This document shows, one piece after another, positions 1-8,700 of a stretch of 32,573 bases of DNA. The first letter of the stretch is position 1. Every line of letters begins with the position of its first letter. This DNA is from a virus. The DNA lies in the IMG/VR virus record IMGVR_UViG_3300037245_000905, positions 1-32,573 of that record. One strand, 5' to 3'. Below the pieces are notes generated by a model that searched no databases, was not told the origin of the DNA, and saw only the letters and a program-made list of their open reading frames with translations. A program made the translations under genes and the position numbers.

Positions 1-2
1 CA

Positions 3-377
3 GAGGAAGCAGCAGCAGCACCAGCAGAGCCTTTCGATGAGTCTACGATTACGAACACCCCGGAGAAAGAGACAGTCGAGAGCGTCGAAGCTGAGATGAA
101 GGTGGATACGAAGAAGAAAACTCCTGCCCCTCCGAAACCCGGTGGAACTAAGGCAGCAGTACCAGAGCAACTCGCAGCCGAGTACGATTACAACTCCGCA
201 TGGGAAGCTTGCTGGAGTAAGAAGGCTGACACGGTTACTGATGAGACACTAGGATCGTCTTTCAGTGCAGCCATGTACCGCATCGCTCCTAACCAGAGTG
301 AAGACGATATAAGCGGCGAAGACTGGGGCCTCATCGTTGAAGCCGTTGTTGCTGAGAACGGTACGTTTGTGAAGTAA
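3..377 (+). CDS. Hypothetical protein, C-terminal part (5' end outside window)
   Basis: The reading frame is open from the left edge, so the ATG at 96 is probably internal and the gene begins upstream of the window. The visible part starts with an acidic, Ala/Pro-rich stretch (EEAAAAPAEPFDE) that looks like a disordered linker, then a Lys/Pro-rich segment (KKKTPAPPKPGG), then a compact tail domain with EYDYNSAWEACW and GEDWGLIVEAV. I do not recognise the family. A disordered linker before a small C-terminal domain is common in phage DNA-binding or annealing proteins, and the primase-helicase follows, but that is only context. The gene ends about 115 bases before the primase start, with a hairpin between. 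Confidence 0.6.
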   Translation, partial: EEAAAAPAEPFDESTITNTPEKETVESVEAEMKVDTKKKTPAPPKPGGTKAAVPEQLAAEYDYNSAWEACWSKKADTVTDETLGSSFSAAMYRIAPNQSEDDISGEDWGLIVEAVVAENGTFVK

Positions 378-383
378 GCTATC

Positions 384-414
384 CGCGATACTGAAGTTAT
401 TCGCAATACTGAAG
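384..414 (+). repeat. Short direct repeat before the primase gene
   Basis: CGCGATACTGAAG (384-396) and CGCAATACTGAAG (402-414) are 13-base copies with one difference, starting 18 bases apart. They lie between the first gene and the primase-helicase, and the second copy runs into the left arm of the hairpin at 412-466. They may be a remnant, an operator or an iteron-like pair; two copies alone do not decide. Confidence 0.5.
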
Positions 415-472
415 ACGGCTGGTGCCGGGAAGGGCGTCAGGTTTAGTACTGGCTTCCAGCCGTCTTAATTTT
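412..472 (+). terminator. Hairpin, possible Rho-independent terminator
   Basis: AAGACGGCTGG (412-422) is the exact reverse complement of CCAGCCGTCTT (456-466). The 33-base loop can extend the stem through GCC (424-426) with GGC (451-453). The sequence AATTTT follows. The long loop and short T run make this a weaker terminator than those on the other strand. It could equally be a structured leader of the primase mRNA. Confidence 0.5.
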
Positions 473-492
473 AACATCCTATGAGGCATGAT

Positions 493-2748
493 ATGCAGGT
501 ATCATTTACAAAACTTTTTGAGACTTACAGGCGTAACGTCTATCCAGCTATGTTAGAACACATCGCGGATGAGCTTGGCGTTTCGGCTGACTCCCTAAGC
601 ATGATCGGCATAGGGTACGAGTTCGAGGGTCCGTCATGGGTCTTCCCTGAGCGTGATGAAAACGGAAAAATAATAGGTCTCGTGCGTAGATTCGACAACG
701 GCAGCAAGTGTACCGTTGCTGGATCGAAACGTGGACTTACATATATAATGAATCCTGAGCATGGCAAGGATGGTGATCGGTACGCACCCGGTCGTCACAA
801 CTGGACTCGTGTATCTGCGGGTATGCCTTGTCCTGTATGCGGAAGAATCAAATGGTGTATGGTATCTTCTGAAGACTTGGAGAACCCCCCGGCTGTGATC
901 TGTGGGCAAGAAGACGGATCAGTAGGCCCTTCAGGTGAGGGTACCTACCTACACATCTTGGATAAGAGGGGGATAAAAAAATCTCATTGTGAAACTGTCT
1001 TACCCCAGACAGATTTGCCGATCCTGATTGTTGAAGGTCAGACTGACGTGGCCGCCGCCTATGATCTAGGCATGGTTGCAATCGGTAGACCTTCAGCAAA
1101 GTCAGGGCTTAAAGTTTTACGGAGGATGCCGCTGAATGGCAGGCCCGTTGCGGTCATAGGTGAGAACGATGCAGCAGGTGAAGAGGGTATGGAGTCAGCT
1201 TTTCAGACGATCAAGAGGCTTACCAGCAAGGTAGTGAAGATGCTGCCCCCGGATGGTATCAACGATTTACGTAGGTGGGTGGTAGCTGGGCTGACTCAAG
1301 AACTGTTGATCGAGAACATAGGTGGTGCTTCCAGTTGCTCTAACGAGGATGTATTCGATGATGACGTAGCTCATACCGTAGCTAAAGACTGGATGGAAAA
1401 GGAGCTACTTGAAGAAGGCCTCCCCAGCATCAGACTTTACAAGGGACGCTGGCTGCACTACAATAACGGAAGGTACGAGGTGAAAGAGCCGTCTCTGCTA
1501 CGTGGTCAGTTATACGGTTTCTTAGATGGGAAGCTCTACAAGAGGACTGACCCCACTGGTAATGTAACCGTCGAACCATACAAACCATCGCGTGCAAAGG
1601 TCAGTGATATATTTGATGCACTTAATCAGTGGTGCCCCATAACTTGTGATCCCCCTACGTGGCTGGACAACGGGCCTCACCCTCTGCCGATCAATTTGAT
1701 ACCGTTCAAGAATGGACTGCTTAACTTCGATGACTACATGGACGGCAAGATAGCTTTGTTACCATCGACACCAGCTTATTTTAATATGAATGTTATACCC
1801 TATGACTTCGATGAGAACCTTGAATCGGTAGAGTGGGAAAGTTTCCTCGGGGATATATTCAACATGGACGAGAATAAGATAGACCTGCTGGCCGAGTGGA
1901 TGGGGTACAACTGTGTGCCAGATATGTCGCATGAAAAAATGATGATCTTTACGGGCCGCCCACGGTCCGGCAAAGGAACTGTCCTCGAAGCTATGCGGCA
2001 CATGCTCGGCTTCGGGCAATGCTGTGAGACAAGCTTCCAGTCCCTATGTGGTCCGTTTGGGATGGAACACATGGAGGGTAAACTGGCTGCTATGATCGGT
2101 GACGCTAAGACGCCTCAAGCTAGCCAGTCAGACTCGGCATTGGAAAAGATATTGCAGATAGTTGGCGGTGATCCTGTCACCATTAACCGTAAAGGCATAA
2201 CGGCTCTTGCCATCGTGCAACTGAGGTGCAGATTTACTATGGCTATGAATGAACTACCGGCATTCGTTGACCACGCCAGTGCCCTTGAGCCGCGGCTGAA
2301 TATACTATCCTTCGGGAATACCTACGTAGGGCATGAGGATCGGTTCCTGAAGTCCCGGCTAAATAAGGAAGCTGACAAGGGAAAGCTAATCAACTTTGCT
2401 CTCCGCGGGCTGAAGCGTCTGCGTGAGAATCAAAAGTTTACGGTCCCAGAGTCTGCTGCTTCTCTAGCAGAGCAGTTCAGGGTTATATCAAATCCTATCC
2501 ATGAGTTTACAACAGAATGCTGCGAGTTTGCTAGGGACTGTGATGCTCCTGTGGAAACTTTCTGGGTTACAAAGTCAACGATGTTCAACATCTATCGTGA
2601 CTGGTGCAAAGCAAATGGCAGGGCTATCGGGATGAAGGCTAGATTCTTCCATCGTTTCCTCGCCGCGAATCCTAGCTTGGACGGTAAGACTAATAATGTG
2701 ATCGGTGTAAGGGTATCCGACGAAGCAAAACAAGAATATATGAACTAG
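493..2748 (+). CDS. Primase-helicase (Toprim-like primase region plus SF3 helicase)
   Basis: A likely replication protein that primes and unwinds phage DNA. A zinc motif with CPVC near residue 113 and later Cys residues (WC, IC) is followed by a Toprim-like segment: LIVEGQTD near residue 180, then AVIGENDAAGEEG. The C-terminal half is a superfamily 3 helicase: Walker A GRPRSGKGT near residue 488, a GDAKT segment at the Walker B position, and MAMNELPAF as the motif C region. This order matches the phage/plasmid P4-type primase-helicase group. The frame is open from an ATG at 481, but that ATG has no ribosome binding site; the ATG at 493 has TGAGG six bases upstream and is preferred (751 residues). 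The stop overlaps the AGGAG of the next gene. Confidence 0.9.
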   Translation: MQVSFTKLFETYRRNVYPAMLEHIADELGVSADSLSMIGIGYEFEGPSWVFPERDENGKIIGLVRRFDNGSKCTVAGSKRGLTYIMNPEHGKDGDRYAPGRHNWTRVSAGMPCPVCGRIKWCMVSSEDLENPPAVICGQEDGSVGPSGEGTYLHILDKRGIKKSHCETVLPQTDLPILIVEGQTDVAAAYDLGMVAIGRPSAKSGLKVLRRMPLNGRPVAVIGENDAAGEEGMESAFQTIKRLTSKVVKMLPPDGINDLRRWVVAGLTQELLIENIGGASSCSNEDVFDDDVAHTVAKDWMEKELLEEGLPSIRLYKGRWLHYNNGRYEVKEPSLLRGQLYGFLDGKLYKRTDPTGNVTVEPYKPSRAKVSDIFDALNQWCPITCDPPTWLDNGPHPLPINLIPFKNGLLNFDDYMDGKIALLPSTPAYFNMNVIPYDFDENLESVEWESFLGDIFNMDENKIDLLAEWMGYNCVPDMSHEKMMIFTGRPRSGKGTVLEAMRHMLGFGQCCETSFQSLCGPFGMEHMEGKLAAMIGDAKTPQASQSDSALEKILQIVGGDPVTINRKGITALAIVQLRCRFTMAMNELPAFVDHASALEPRLNILSFGNTYVGHEDRFLKSRLNKEADKGKLINFALRGLKRLRENQKFTVPESAASLAEQFRVISNPIHEFTTECCEFARDCDAPVETFWVTKSTMFNIYRDWCKANGRAIGMKARFFHRFLAANPSLDGKTNNVIGVRVSDEAKQEYMN

Positions 2749-2758
2749 GAGAACTGGA

Positions 2759-3016
2759 ATGAGTGCTATGAAATGTGGTTTGGTAGACAAAAGAAATGAA
2801 TCCACCGTCGCAAACGTTTTCTTCGATGACCTTAGCATCGGAAATGCGGTACTAGGTGAAGAGGGGTTTGTCAGACTTAAAATTTCTGACTCTGGCTACC
2901 TCTACAAGAACGGCTCTGACTCGATTATGAGTTGCGAAAAGTTTAAGTGGCCCGAATCCGGGGTGCAGGGAGAAGTTGTTAACATGAAACTTACTATGGA
3001 GGTGATAGCACTATGA
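2759..3016 (+). CDS. Hypothetical protein, 85 residues
   Basis: Not recognised. The start has AGGAG (2747-2751) at seven bases spacing, overlapping the primase stop, so it is translated in the same operon. The product is mixed polar, with no membrane segment or clear motif; the middle (FVRLKISDSGYLYKNG) looks like beta strands. Its stop overlaps the next start as ATGA. Confidence 0.65.
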   Translation: MSAMKCGLVDKRNESTVANVFFDDLSIGNAVLGEEGFVRLKISDSGYLYKNGSDSIMSCEKFKWPESGVQGEVVNMKLTMEVIAL

Positions 3017-3315
3017 GCATGAACAAATTTGGGTGGGTAGCAGTGTTAGCGTGGGCGGCATTGATCGTCGTCGCAACGATATTTATGGGATGCCAGCAGT
3101 ATGACTATATCCATGAGAAGGACGGTGAGATAACAAAGATATCGATTGACATACTCGGTACTGACTCGATCAGGTCAGGCATGAAACTGAAACTGCCTAC
3201 GGTAACATTCGAGTTAGAAGAGTCAACGCTCGATACTGAATCGATCCAGAAGATTCTCGAAGAGTTCGGGAACATGGACCTCATAGAGATACTGAAATTA
3301 CTGGGGGCGTTATGA
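3013..3315 (+). CDS. Small N-terminally membrane-anchored protein
   Basis: Residues about 8-26 (WVAVLAWAALIVVATIFMGC) form one hydrophobic segment ending in Cys-Gln-Gln, followed by a soluble acidic tail of about 70 residues. This may be an uncleaved anchor or a lipoprotein signal. The box before the Cys (FMG) is not a canonical lipobox, so lipidation is uncertain. GGAGG at 2998-3002 lies ten bases before the ATG; a second ATG at 3019 is possible. It overlaps both neighbours as ATGA. An outer-membrane spanin-like role would fit the shape, but no partner is evident. Confidence 0.65.
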   Translation: MSMNKFGWVAVLAWAALIVVATIFMGCQQYDYIHEKDGEITKISIDILGTDSIRSGMKLKLPTVTFELEESTLDTESIQKILEEFGNMDLIEILKLLGAL

Positions 3316-3530
3316 AAAAGTTATTTAAGTGGCTCTTCACAGACCAGAGCCTGCACTTTAAGTTACAGTGTAGGTACAATGAAGGCTACGCTAAAGGGCA
3401 CAGTGAAGGCAAGTCAACAATAAGTGGCTTACGTGTACGTGTTACGGTTTTAGAGGCCCGGATGGAGCGACTCGATAAGCTGGTCTTTGAGCTAAGGACT
3501 AGGGGAGCAGGCAAAAATGATAGCACATAA
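3312..3530 (+). CDS. Hypothetical small basic protein with coiled-coil tail
   Basis: 72 residues, starting in an ATGA overlap with the previous gene. The N-terminus is basic and amphipathic (MKKLFKWLF) and the C-terminal half (LRVRVTVLEARMERLDKLVFEL) has a heptad-like pattern typical of a short coiled coil. No family recognised. The stop lies inside the next gene. Confidence 0.6.
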   Translation: MKKLFKWLFTDQSLHFKLQCRYNEGYAKGHSEGKSTISGLRVRVTVLEARMERLDKLVFELRTRGAGKNDST

Positions 3531-3888
3531 TCGGACAACTCTGCTGGCATGGCTGGAAGACAACGCACCTACACCATCAGTGAAACGTGCCTTGCTCTCA
3601 GGTTTACCGATTACGATCCTCGGTGCGTTCAACCCTTTACCCGATTCAAGCTGGCCGGGATTCATCGTCATGGCTATCAGCAAGACAGGTAGGGTGTACC
3701 ATGTGGCTATAACGATGCCATCATTCCGTAAGTCTAACGCTTACATGCTTGGTTACATCGACTGGAAAAGCTACGTAGGTGGAGAGCATCCACTGTACGC
3801 CGGTGACATGCCAAGGATGGCAGCTAAGGCGAAGGAGCTTGGATCGTTTGAGAGGGTGAATGATATGAAAGAGGTGAGGCATGAGTAA
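3517..3888 (+). CDS. Hypothetical protein, 123 residues
   Basis: Overlaps the previous gene by 14 bases; AGCAGG lies about five bases before the ATG. The product has a helical N-terminus (TTLLAWLEDNAPTPSVKRALLSG) and a mixed alpha/beta body with GFIVMAISKTGRVYHVAITMP. No motif that names a function. Codon pattern and packing match its neighbours. Confidence 0.6.
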   Translation: MIAHNRTTLLAWLEDNAPTPSVKRALLSGLPITILGAFNPLPDSSWPGFIVMAISKTGRVYHVAITMPSFRKSNAYMLGYIDWKSYVGGEHPLYAGDMPRMAAKAKELGSFERVNDMKEVRHE

Positions 3889-4033
3889 AGCAAGTAAAAT
3901 AATAGCCGATCTTACTGAGTTAGTGCAGGAACATGGCGATCTGGAATGCTCCTATGAAGATGATAGCTGCTGCTCTTGCAGGGTAGATGGGTTTGAGTAT
4001 GAAAAAGACGAGGAGGAGTTCAGAATAATATGA
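3881..4033 (+). CDS. Small acidic Cys-containing protein, 50 residues
   Basis: A short gene starting at the ATG at 3881, inside the end of the previous gene, with GAGG (3871-3874) six bases upstream. It runs MSKASKIIADLTELVQEHGD and ends EYEKDEEEFRII, with a CCSC cluster (Cys 30, 31, 33) and Cys 23 that might bind metal. The stop overlaps the next start as ATGA, so both junctions fit the operon exactly, which is the main reason to accept it. Function unknown. Confidence 0.6.
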   Translation: MSKASKIIADLTELVQEHGDLECSYEDDSCCSCRVDGFEYEKDEEEFRII

Positions 4034-4437
4034 ACAGACGTAACTTCCTGAAGAACATGGCTGCTGCAATGGTGATACCGCTGGCGTTGAAAAGCGTAGC
4101 TGCTCCTGTCGCGTCAACAGGCGTTACTCAAGCACAGCTTGAAGAACTGATAGCGGTGACGCTGAAAGACATGCCTGTAGGTACGCTAGTTTTAAATCCT
4201 ACGCGGCCCTTAGAGTGGGTTAACTATTATGCGGAATATAAATTTGAATTAACGGAGTTGTACTGTGGAAAAAAGACTGATAAGACTGAGGGATGTGCCG
4301 CTGAAAATAGCGGAATTGACAGGTGTGCAGAGGTCGCGAGGGACCATCTATCTGTGGGTCAACAAAGGGTGTCGGACTCTGGATGGAAGGCGGGTGTACT
4401 TAAAGACTACTACCCGGATGGGTCAGTTATTTACTGA
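4030..4437 (+). CDS. Possible twin-arginine signal protein; 3' half overlaps another gene
   Basis: Begins with NRRNFLKNMAAAMVIPLALK, matching the Tat signal pattern (R-R-x-F-L-K, a moderately hydrophobic helix, then an AxA-type site near VAAPVAS). If it works, the product is exported folded by the host Tat system. The rest has no recognised domain; a helical segment TQAQLEELIAVTLKDMPVGT follows. The start overlaps the previous stop as ATGA. From 4265 the frame overlaps the HTH gene out of phase for 173 bases, far more than any other overlap here. A one-base shift would end this gene at the TAA at 4250-4252, just before the HTH ribosome binding site, so the 3' part may be an artefact. Confidence 0.5.
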   Translation: MNRRNFLKNMAAAMVIPLALKSVAAPVASTGVTQAQLEELIAVTLKDMPVGTLVLNPTRPLEWVNYYAEYKFELTELYCGKKTDKTEGCAAENSGIDRCAEVARDHLSVGQQRVSDSGWKAGVLKDYYPDGSVIY

Positions 4438-4477
4438 TGAGGATATGATACAAGAATTTATTGAAGGAGTCGGCTAA
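4265..4477 (+). CDS. Helix-turn-helix DNA-binding protein, DUF1580-like
   Basis: Starts at GTG with CGGAG (4253-4257) seven bases upstream. The 70-residue product has the layout of small excisionase/MerR-type winged helices: a recognition region RSRGTIYLWVNKGC, then a strand with RRVYLKTTTRMGQLFT and a C-terminal helix DEDMIQEFIEGVG. This closely resembles the DUF1580 pattern (GRRVHVSTLYRW...GVRLE...R.GG..YTS.EAL..F), a family I know mainly from Planctomycetes. Likely role: a small transcription regulator or DNA-architectural protein of the early region. Its stop overlaps the next start (TAATG), so this frame, rather than the overlapping one, carries on the operon. Confidence 0.72.
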   Translation: MEKRLIRLRDVPLKIAELTGVQRSRGTIYLWVNKGCRTLDGRRVYLKTTTRMGQLFTDEDMIQEFIEGVG

Positions 4478-4683
4478 TGGCTAAGAAACGAAGAAGCTGG
4501 AAAACTACACTATGGGAAACCGTTGAGTGCGAAGAAACCGATTGCTGGTGTATGGGTATAAAGGCGGAAACTGGATACGAAGTACAGCAACATGGATGGA
4601 TGCCCAGAGGTCTTGCTACATTAGTAGTAAAGGAACATAACGAATTACTAGAAAGCAAACTTGCTAAGAAAGAGGTGGGATGA
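4477..4683 (+). CDS. Hypothetical protein, 68 residues
   Basis: AAGGAG (4464-4469) lies seven bases before the ATG, and the start overlaps the HTH gene's stop. Basic N-terminus (MAKKRRSWK), a short Cys run (CEETDCWC) that might bind metal, and a Lys/Glu-rich helical end. No family recognised. Confidence 0.6.
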   Translation: MAKKRRSWKTTLWETVECEETDCWCMGIKAETGYEVQQHGWMPRGLATLVVKEHNELLESKLAKKEVG

Positions 4684-4946
4684 TGGCAAGTAAAAGACAT
4701 GACGAATTTAGTGCCGAGCTTAATCGGATAAAGAAGCTGGTACCCGGACTTGATTGCACAGAAATTTACTGTGACCGTGGTATGCCCTTAACATTCGTAT
4801 GCTTCCTTGAAAACCGTAATGAGGAAAAGTTCTATATGTATAGAGAAGAGGGGCCTCAAGTTATAGCAAGCCGCATACTCGAATGCTCTAAAGGACTACT
4901 CGCTCGTATACAAAAGAACGTCGATGCCTTAGAGGAGGTGGGGTGA
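4680..4946 (+). CDS. Hypothetical helical protein, related to its downstream neighbour
   Basis: 88 residues from the ATG at 4680 (ATGA overlap); a second ATG at 4683 is possible. The N-terminal helix EFSAELNRIKKLVPGL matches RFNKELDRIKEVVPVL in the next gene, and both end in a long helix (ASRILECSKGLLARIQKNVD here). The middle differs (CTEIYCDRGMPLTFVCFL). The two are probably a tandem duplication that diverged in the centre. Function unknown. Confidence 0.62.
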   Translation: MMASKRHDEFSAELNRIKKLVPGLDCTEIYCDRGMPLTFVCFLENRNEEKFYMYREEGPQVIASRILECSKGLLARIQKNVDALEEVG

Positions 4947-5269
4947 TGCCTGAGACATTGAATGAATCACAAAAGAGATTCAATAAAGAACTTGATCGGA
5001 TAAAGGAAGTGGTCCCGGTGCTGCACCTGTCTAGTATGCTACCATGCTGCGGGCAGTACAGCGTCCTACAGGGGAGCTTAGACAGGTTCGCAACATTCGC
5101 CGTGGAGAGACCAGAGGACGTAGCGGTGCTGGCTGATCGTGTCTTAGGTGCAATCGACAGGAGTATCGAAGAGCTTGTGATTGCTCGTAGACTGGTAAAG
5201 AAATATATAAGAGAGAGGAAAGATGATGGAAATGATAGCGTTGAAAACACTATTCATAGTGAGGCATGA
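4946..5269 (+). CDS. Hypothetical helical protein, paralogue of the upstream gene
   Basis: The ATG at 4946 overlaps the previous stop (TGATG) and has GAGGAGG (4932-4938) seven bases upstream, so it is preferred over the GTG at 4943. The product shares the KELDRIKEVVP helix with its neighbour, then carries an internal CC pair and a long C-terminal helix (LADRVLGAIDRSIEELVIAR) that may form a coiled coil. Its last 44 bases overlap the next gene. Confidence 0.62.
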   Translation: MPETLNESQKRFNKELDRIKEVVPVLHLSSMLPCCGQYSVLQGSLDRFATFAVERPEDVAVLADRVLGAIDRSIEELVIARRLVKKYIRERKDDGNDSVENTIHSEA

Positions 5270-5528
5270 TAAGAGTACCTTACCAATCTTAGAGATCATG
5301 GAGCCACTTGACTTCATCTCTCTGGCGGTTGGCGGTGGTGCTATCGTGTGGGTATACAAGGGTCTGTCTATGCTGGTACCGGCTGCTCGTATACAGAACA
5401 TGGTGAGGATGCTCGAATCGGAAAAGCATAACAACGGGAAAACTAAACCCATCACTATGCAGTTCCGTTCCGATGAGGCGATTAAGTTGCCTCAACAAAT
5501 TGCTAATGCCCTATTGGGCGATAGCTGA
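5226..5528 (+). CDS. Small membrane protein at the end of the early operon
   Basis: Three nearby ATGs (5223, 5226, 5232); GAGG at 5215-5218 fits 5226 best. One clear membrane segment (LDFISLAVGGGAIVWVYKGL), then a soluble tail. Last gene of the + strand run; its end overlaps the end of the XhlA-like gene on the other strand by 18 bases. The position next to a holin-like gene makes a lysis or membrane role conceivable, but no family is recognised. Confidence 0.6.
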   Translation: MEMIALKTLFIVRHDKSTLPILEIMEPLDFISLAVGGGAIVWVYKGLSMLVPAARIQNMVRMLESEKHNNGKTKPITMQFRSDEAIKLPQQIANALLGDS

Positions 5529-5696
5529 AGTATAAGTGAATACGATCAACGCCACGGTTAACGATCCTGCAATCGCTAACATGGCAAAATATAACTGGGA
5601 GTGGTGTCTTAGATGCCTCTCCCAGCTTTCTTTTAGCCACTTAACATTGACACTCATTTCCGTCAGCAATTCCCTGTCAGTCTTATCTTTACTCAT
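5511..5696 (-). CDS. XhlA/holin-accessory-like small membrane protein
   Basis: 61 residues: an amphipathic, charged N-terminal half (DRELLTEMSVNVKWLKESWE) followed by a single C-terminal membrane helix (LYFAMLAIAGSLTVALIVFT). This layout is typical of haemolysin XhlA-like phage proteins that cooperate with holins in cell lysis. It is the last gene of the long - strand run, 15 bases after the 1297-residue gene. The assignment is by layout, not by any diagnostic residue. Confidence 0.6.
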   Translation of the reverse strand: MSKDKTDRELLTEMSVNVKWLKESWERHLRHHSQLYFAMLAIAGSLTVALIVFTYTSAIAQ

Positions 5697-5711
5697 GGTG
5701 CCAGCCTCTCA

Positions 5712-8700
5712 CTAGAATGTCATTCTCTTTGTCTTCTCCTCTTCCTCGCCACCCGGCCAACCGTAGTTAGTCAGTGACCAATCAGAGTAGATCAATCGAC
5801 GGAGATCATCAGTTTCCCCTGTTACGATATCATAGACGCCTTCGCCAGTACGAATCACTGAGTTAGGTATCCTGCCAGTGAGACCACCAACAGTCTTCAA
5901 AGCATACTTCGCAGTTTTCTTCGCTGCCTTCTTACGCTCTTCACCTTCAGAAGTAATAGTCTTAATCCCTGACTGCGTAGCCTTCGAGAAGTTAGCCGGT
6001 ATGATGTCTTCAACGGATGTCTGACCACCAGCAAAGCCGAGTAAAGCATCTATGAAAATCCTGCCAACCATAAATACGGGGCTTACTGTATAGACAGCCA
6101 TATCGAATAAGGCATCCTTCCAGTCATCAGGAGGACCGCCGCGAGAGATCGCACCAAACATCGCAGATGGTAAGATGTTAGAGAACAACGCACGATAAGC
6201 AACCATCTTCTTATCAATCTTCCCCGCCTTAAACTCACCTACTATGTCATGTGCCCAGAAGTTGAGGTTGTTATTGACCTGATTCTGGAAGGTAGTCAGC
6301 AATCTTTCGATAGGACCGCCCCTGAAGAAATCGGGTAAATGTTCAACGTCGCCCATAGGCTGAGTTCGCATAATCATTTTGTCTGCGTACTCAATCGCTC
6401 CCTGCTCTGATCCGTCAAGATCAAACTGCTTCTGTATCGACTCGTTATGGAGTGCAGCATCATAAGCAGAGTTCCAGACTATGGTAGTAGTCTTGTTGTC
6501 AGCCCACCGCTGCCATGACAGAGCCTTATTAGAGAACTCTTGCTGACCTGTTAGCACTCGTGCAGTCTGGGCTTGTCGCTTAACAGCAGCCACTTCCCTT
6601 TCAAAGTTACGAGTAACCATCATATCAGATTTCTCTCTCATGCGATTCTCAAGCTGCTTGAATACCTTCGGCTTCATAGAAGACGCCATGTACTTTGTAG
6701 TGTTGGCTAACAAAGCCGGGTGCATAGCCACGTAGTTAAAGCCCGATATGAACTGCCTCGTTACTGATGGTATGTTCAAAGCGAGACTGAATATAACACC
6801 CTTCTGCCGCAGCATCAATAGTATCTTAGCGTACAAGGACGACTGCTCGATTGCATGTCCTGTGATACTGTTCTTCAACCACGAGTCAAGAATCTTAGCA
6901 CCATGACCAGCAGTAACGCTGTTCAGGTTCTGACGAAACTCCTTGGTATTGAGTATAGCACCGACACCCTTAGCAACAGGTGCCATGTGAATGAACTGCT
7001 CGATCCGCGACGTGTGATTGAGATACACACCAAACGAGTCAAGGTTCAACGGCTGTGAAGCACCTTTGATACGCTTCTTAGTTTCAGCCGGTTCGGTTTT
7101 GAATCCTTCACGAGCAGGTCTGTTCTCCAGTTCGCTAAGAAAATCCTCTGTCTTCATATCCGCGAGATCAATAACCTTGATCGGAAAATAGTTGTCCTGC
7201 TGCTCAAGCTGCCTGCCTAATCCGATCACAGCCGCCTGATTAGCACGATCAAAGTTTGTCTCAAGGTCCTTGAGGATGTACTCAGCGATGGCTCTTTCCT
7301 GCGGAGTAATCGAATCAATGATCTTCAAGAGTATGGCATCCGGGTTGCTGTACTGTGATAGATTACCAGCCTTGAGATGCTGCATACTATCAGGATTCTT
7401 CATAGCCAGAAAAGCACCAATCTTCTCAGATGCAGATAGCTCCAAAGCTGGCTCTGTGGCAGTGGCTTCAACGATGACAGACTTACCACCAGTGATGTAC
7501 TTGGCCCACAGGGAGGCCCCTACGAGCTTGCGTACTGCACGTTTAGTAAGTTTACGTGCTTTCTTACCAGCAGCGGCGTCTTCGACTGCTAGAGCCTCCT
7601 GTGCGGCCTGTAGGCCCTCCTCTGTATCCAGTTCAGGGGCCATAATGTCAGCCAGTGCGTCTCTGAATCTTGCTACTCTCTGGTTATGTGCCATTCTGCT
7701 CTGGACCAATGCTCCGTGGACAGGTCGCCAGATCGAATTATAAATCGGGCCTTCTGTGAAGCCGTCTAAAGCCTCAAGCATCCTTTCGACCCTCCTACTA
7801 CCCGCCAGAAAATGCTCTATAACTTTGCCGGGAGCTTGGAGAATAGTTTTCCACGCGGCAGGGGAGGTCCCAGATAATTCTTCTTGACTCTTCTGAGTAA
7901 CGTCACCCTTAATGGATTCAGCCAACTCGATGCCAGTAGAAGAAACGAGACCACGTTCCTTAGCTTCAGCCACGAAGTAACCCTCGACTTTTTTTGCTTC
8001 GTCAGGGGTCATGTCCTTCATGGATTTTTTACCAACAAGATCGACTTGAATCTTTTGCCGATCTTTCTTATTCATGTTCATCAGCCTTGCGAGACTGTGA
8101 ACTTTTATGAGTGAAAACTTCTTAGCCTTCTCATCGGTTGCAGGTACATCAGGATCGACACGATTCTCCGCTTGCAGTGCTTCATTTCTAGCACGTCCAC
8201 CCTTGTACTCACCGTTAAGGATAGCAGTCTTTGCAACTTCGTCACCCTCGATAGCTTTTGAAAACAGAGCCTCATAAGAAGGTAACGCTTCTTCCAGTGC
8301 CTGTTCAGCAGCCATTTCTTGGATACGCATAGCCGCGAGTTCATCGCCCTGCTCTACCAGTTCCAAGAGTTGTTCATACTCCATCTGCTGTAAGGCTTGC
8401 GTATCAGCTATAACTTCTGCCTTTGTATCCATTGTAGATTTAGCAGCGTCCTGTTGTCTTTCAGGAGTCGCTTTAGCTACGCTCTCATCAGGAGTAACAT
8501 CGAACTCGCCCTTTAGCACGCCATCTATGATCGTATCGAACTCAGCGAGTGTCGCAAGTTTCTCATCGGGTGAAAGATTCGGATCGTCTTTGATCGCGTT
8601 ATCGATTTCTGCTATATGCTTCTTGCTATCCTTGGCAGAACTTTTCTTCCTGCCATTAGTAAACATAGCCGTGGTGACACCACCGACAGCAGTTCCGCCA

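Noticed and set aside
3013-3315. Lipoprotein call for the 100-residue protein
   Set aside because: The residues before the Cys (Phe-Met-Gly) do not fit a standard lipobox, so only a membrane anchor is claimed.
7270-7743. 157-residue + strand frame inside the 1297-residue gene
   Set aside because: Antisense shadow with a Ser/Ala/Leu-rich composition and no ribosome binding site.
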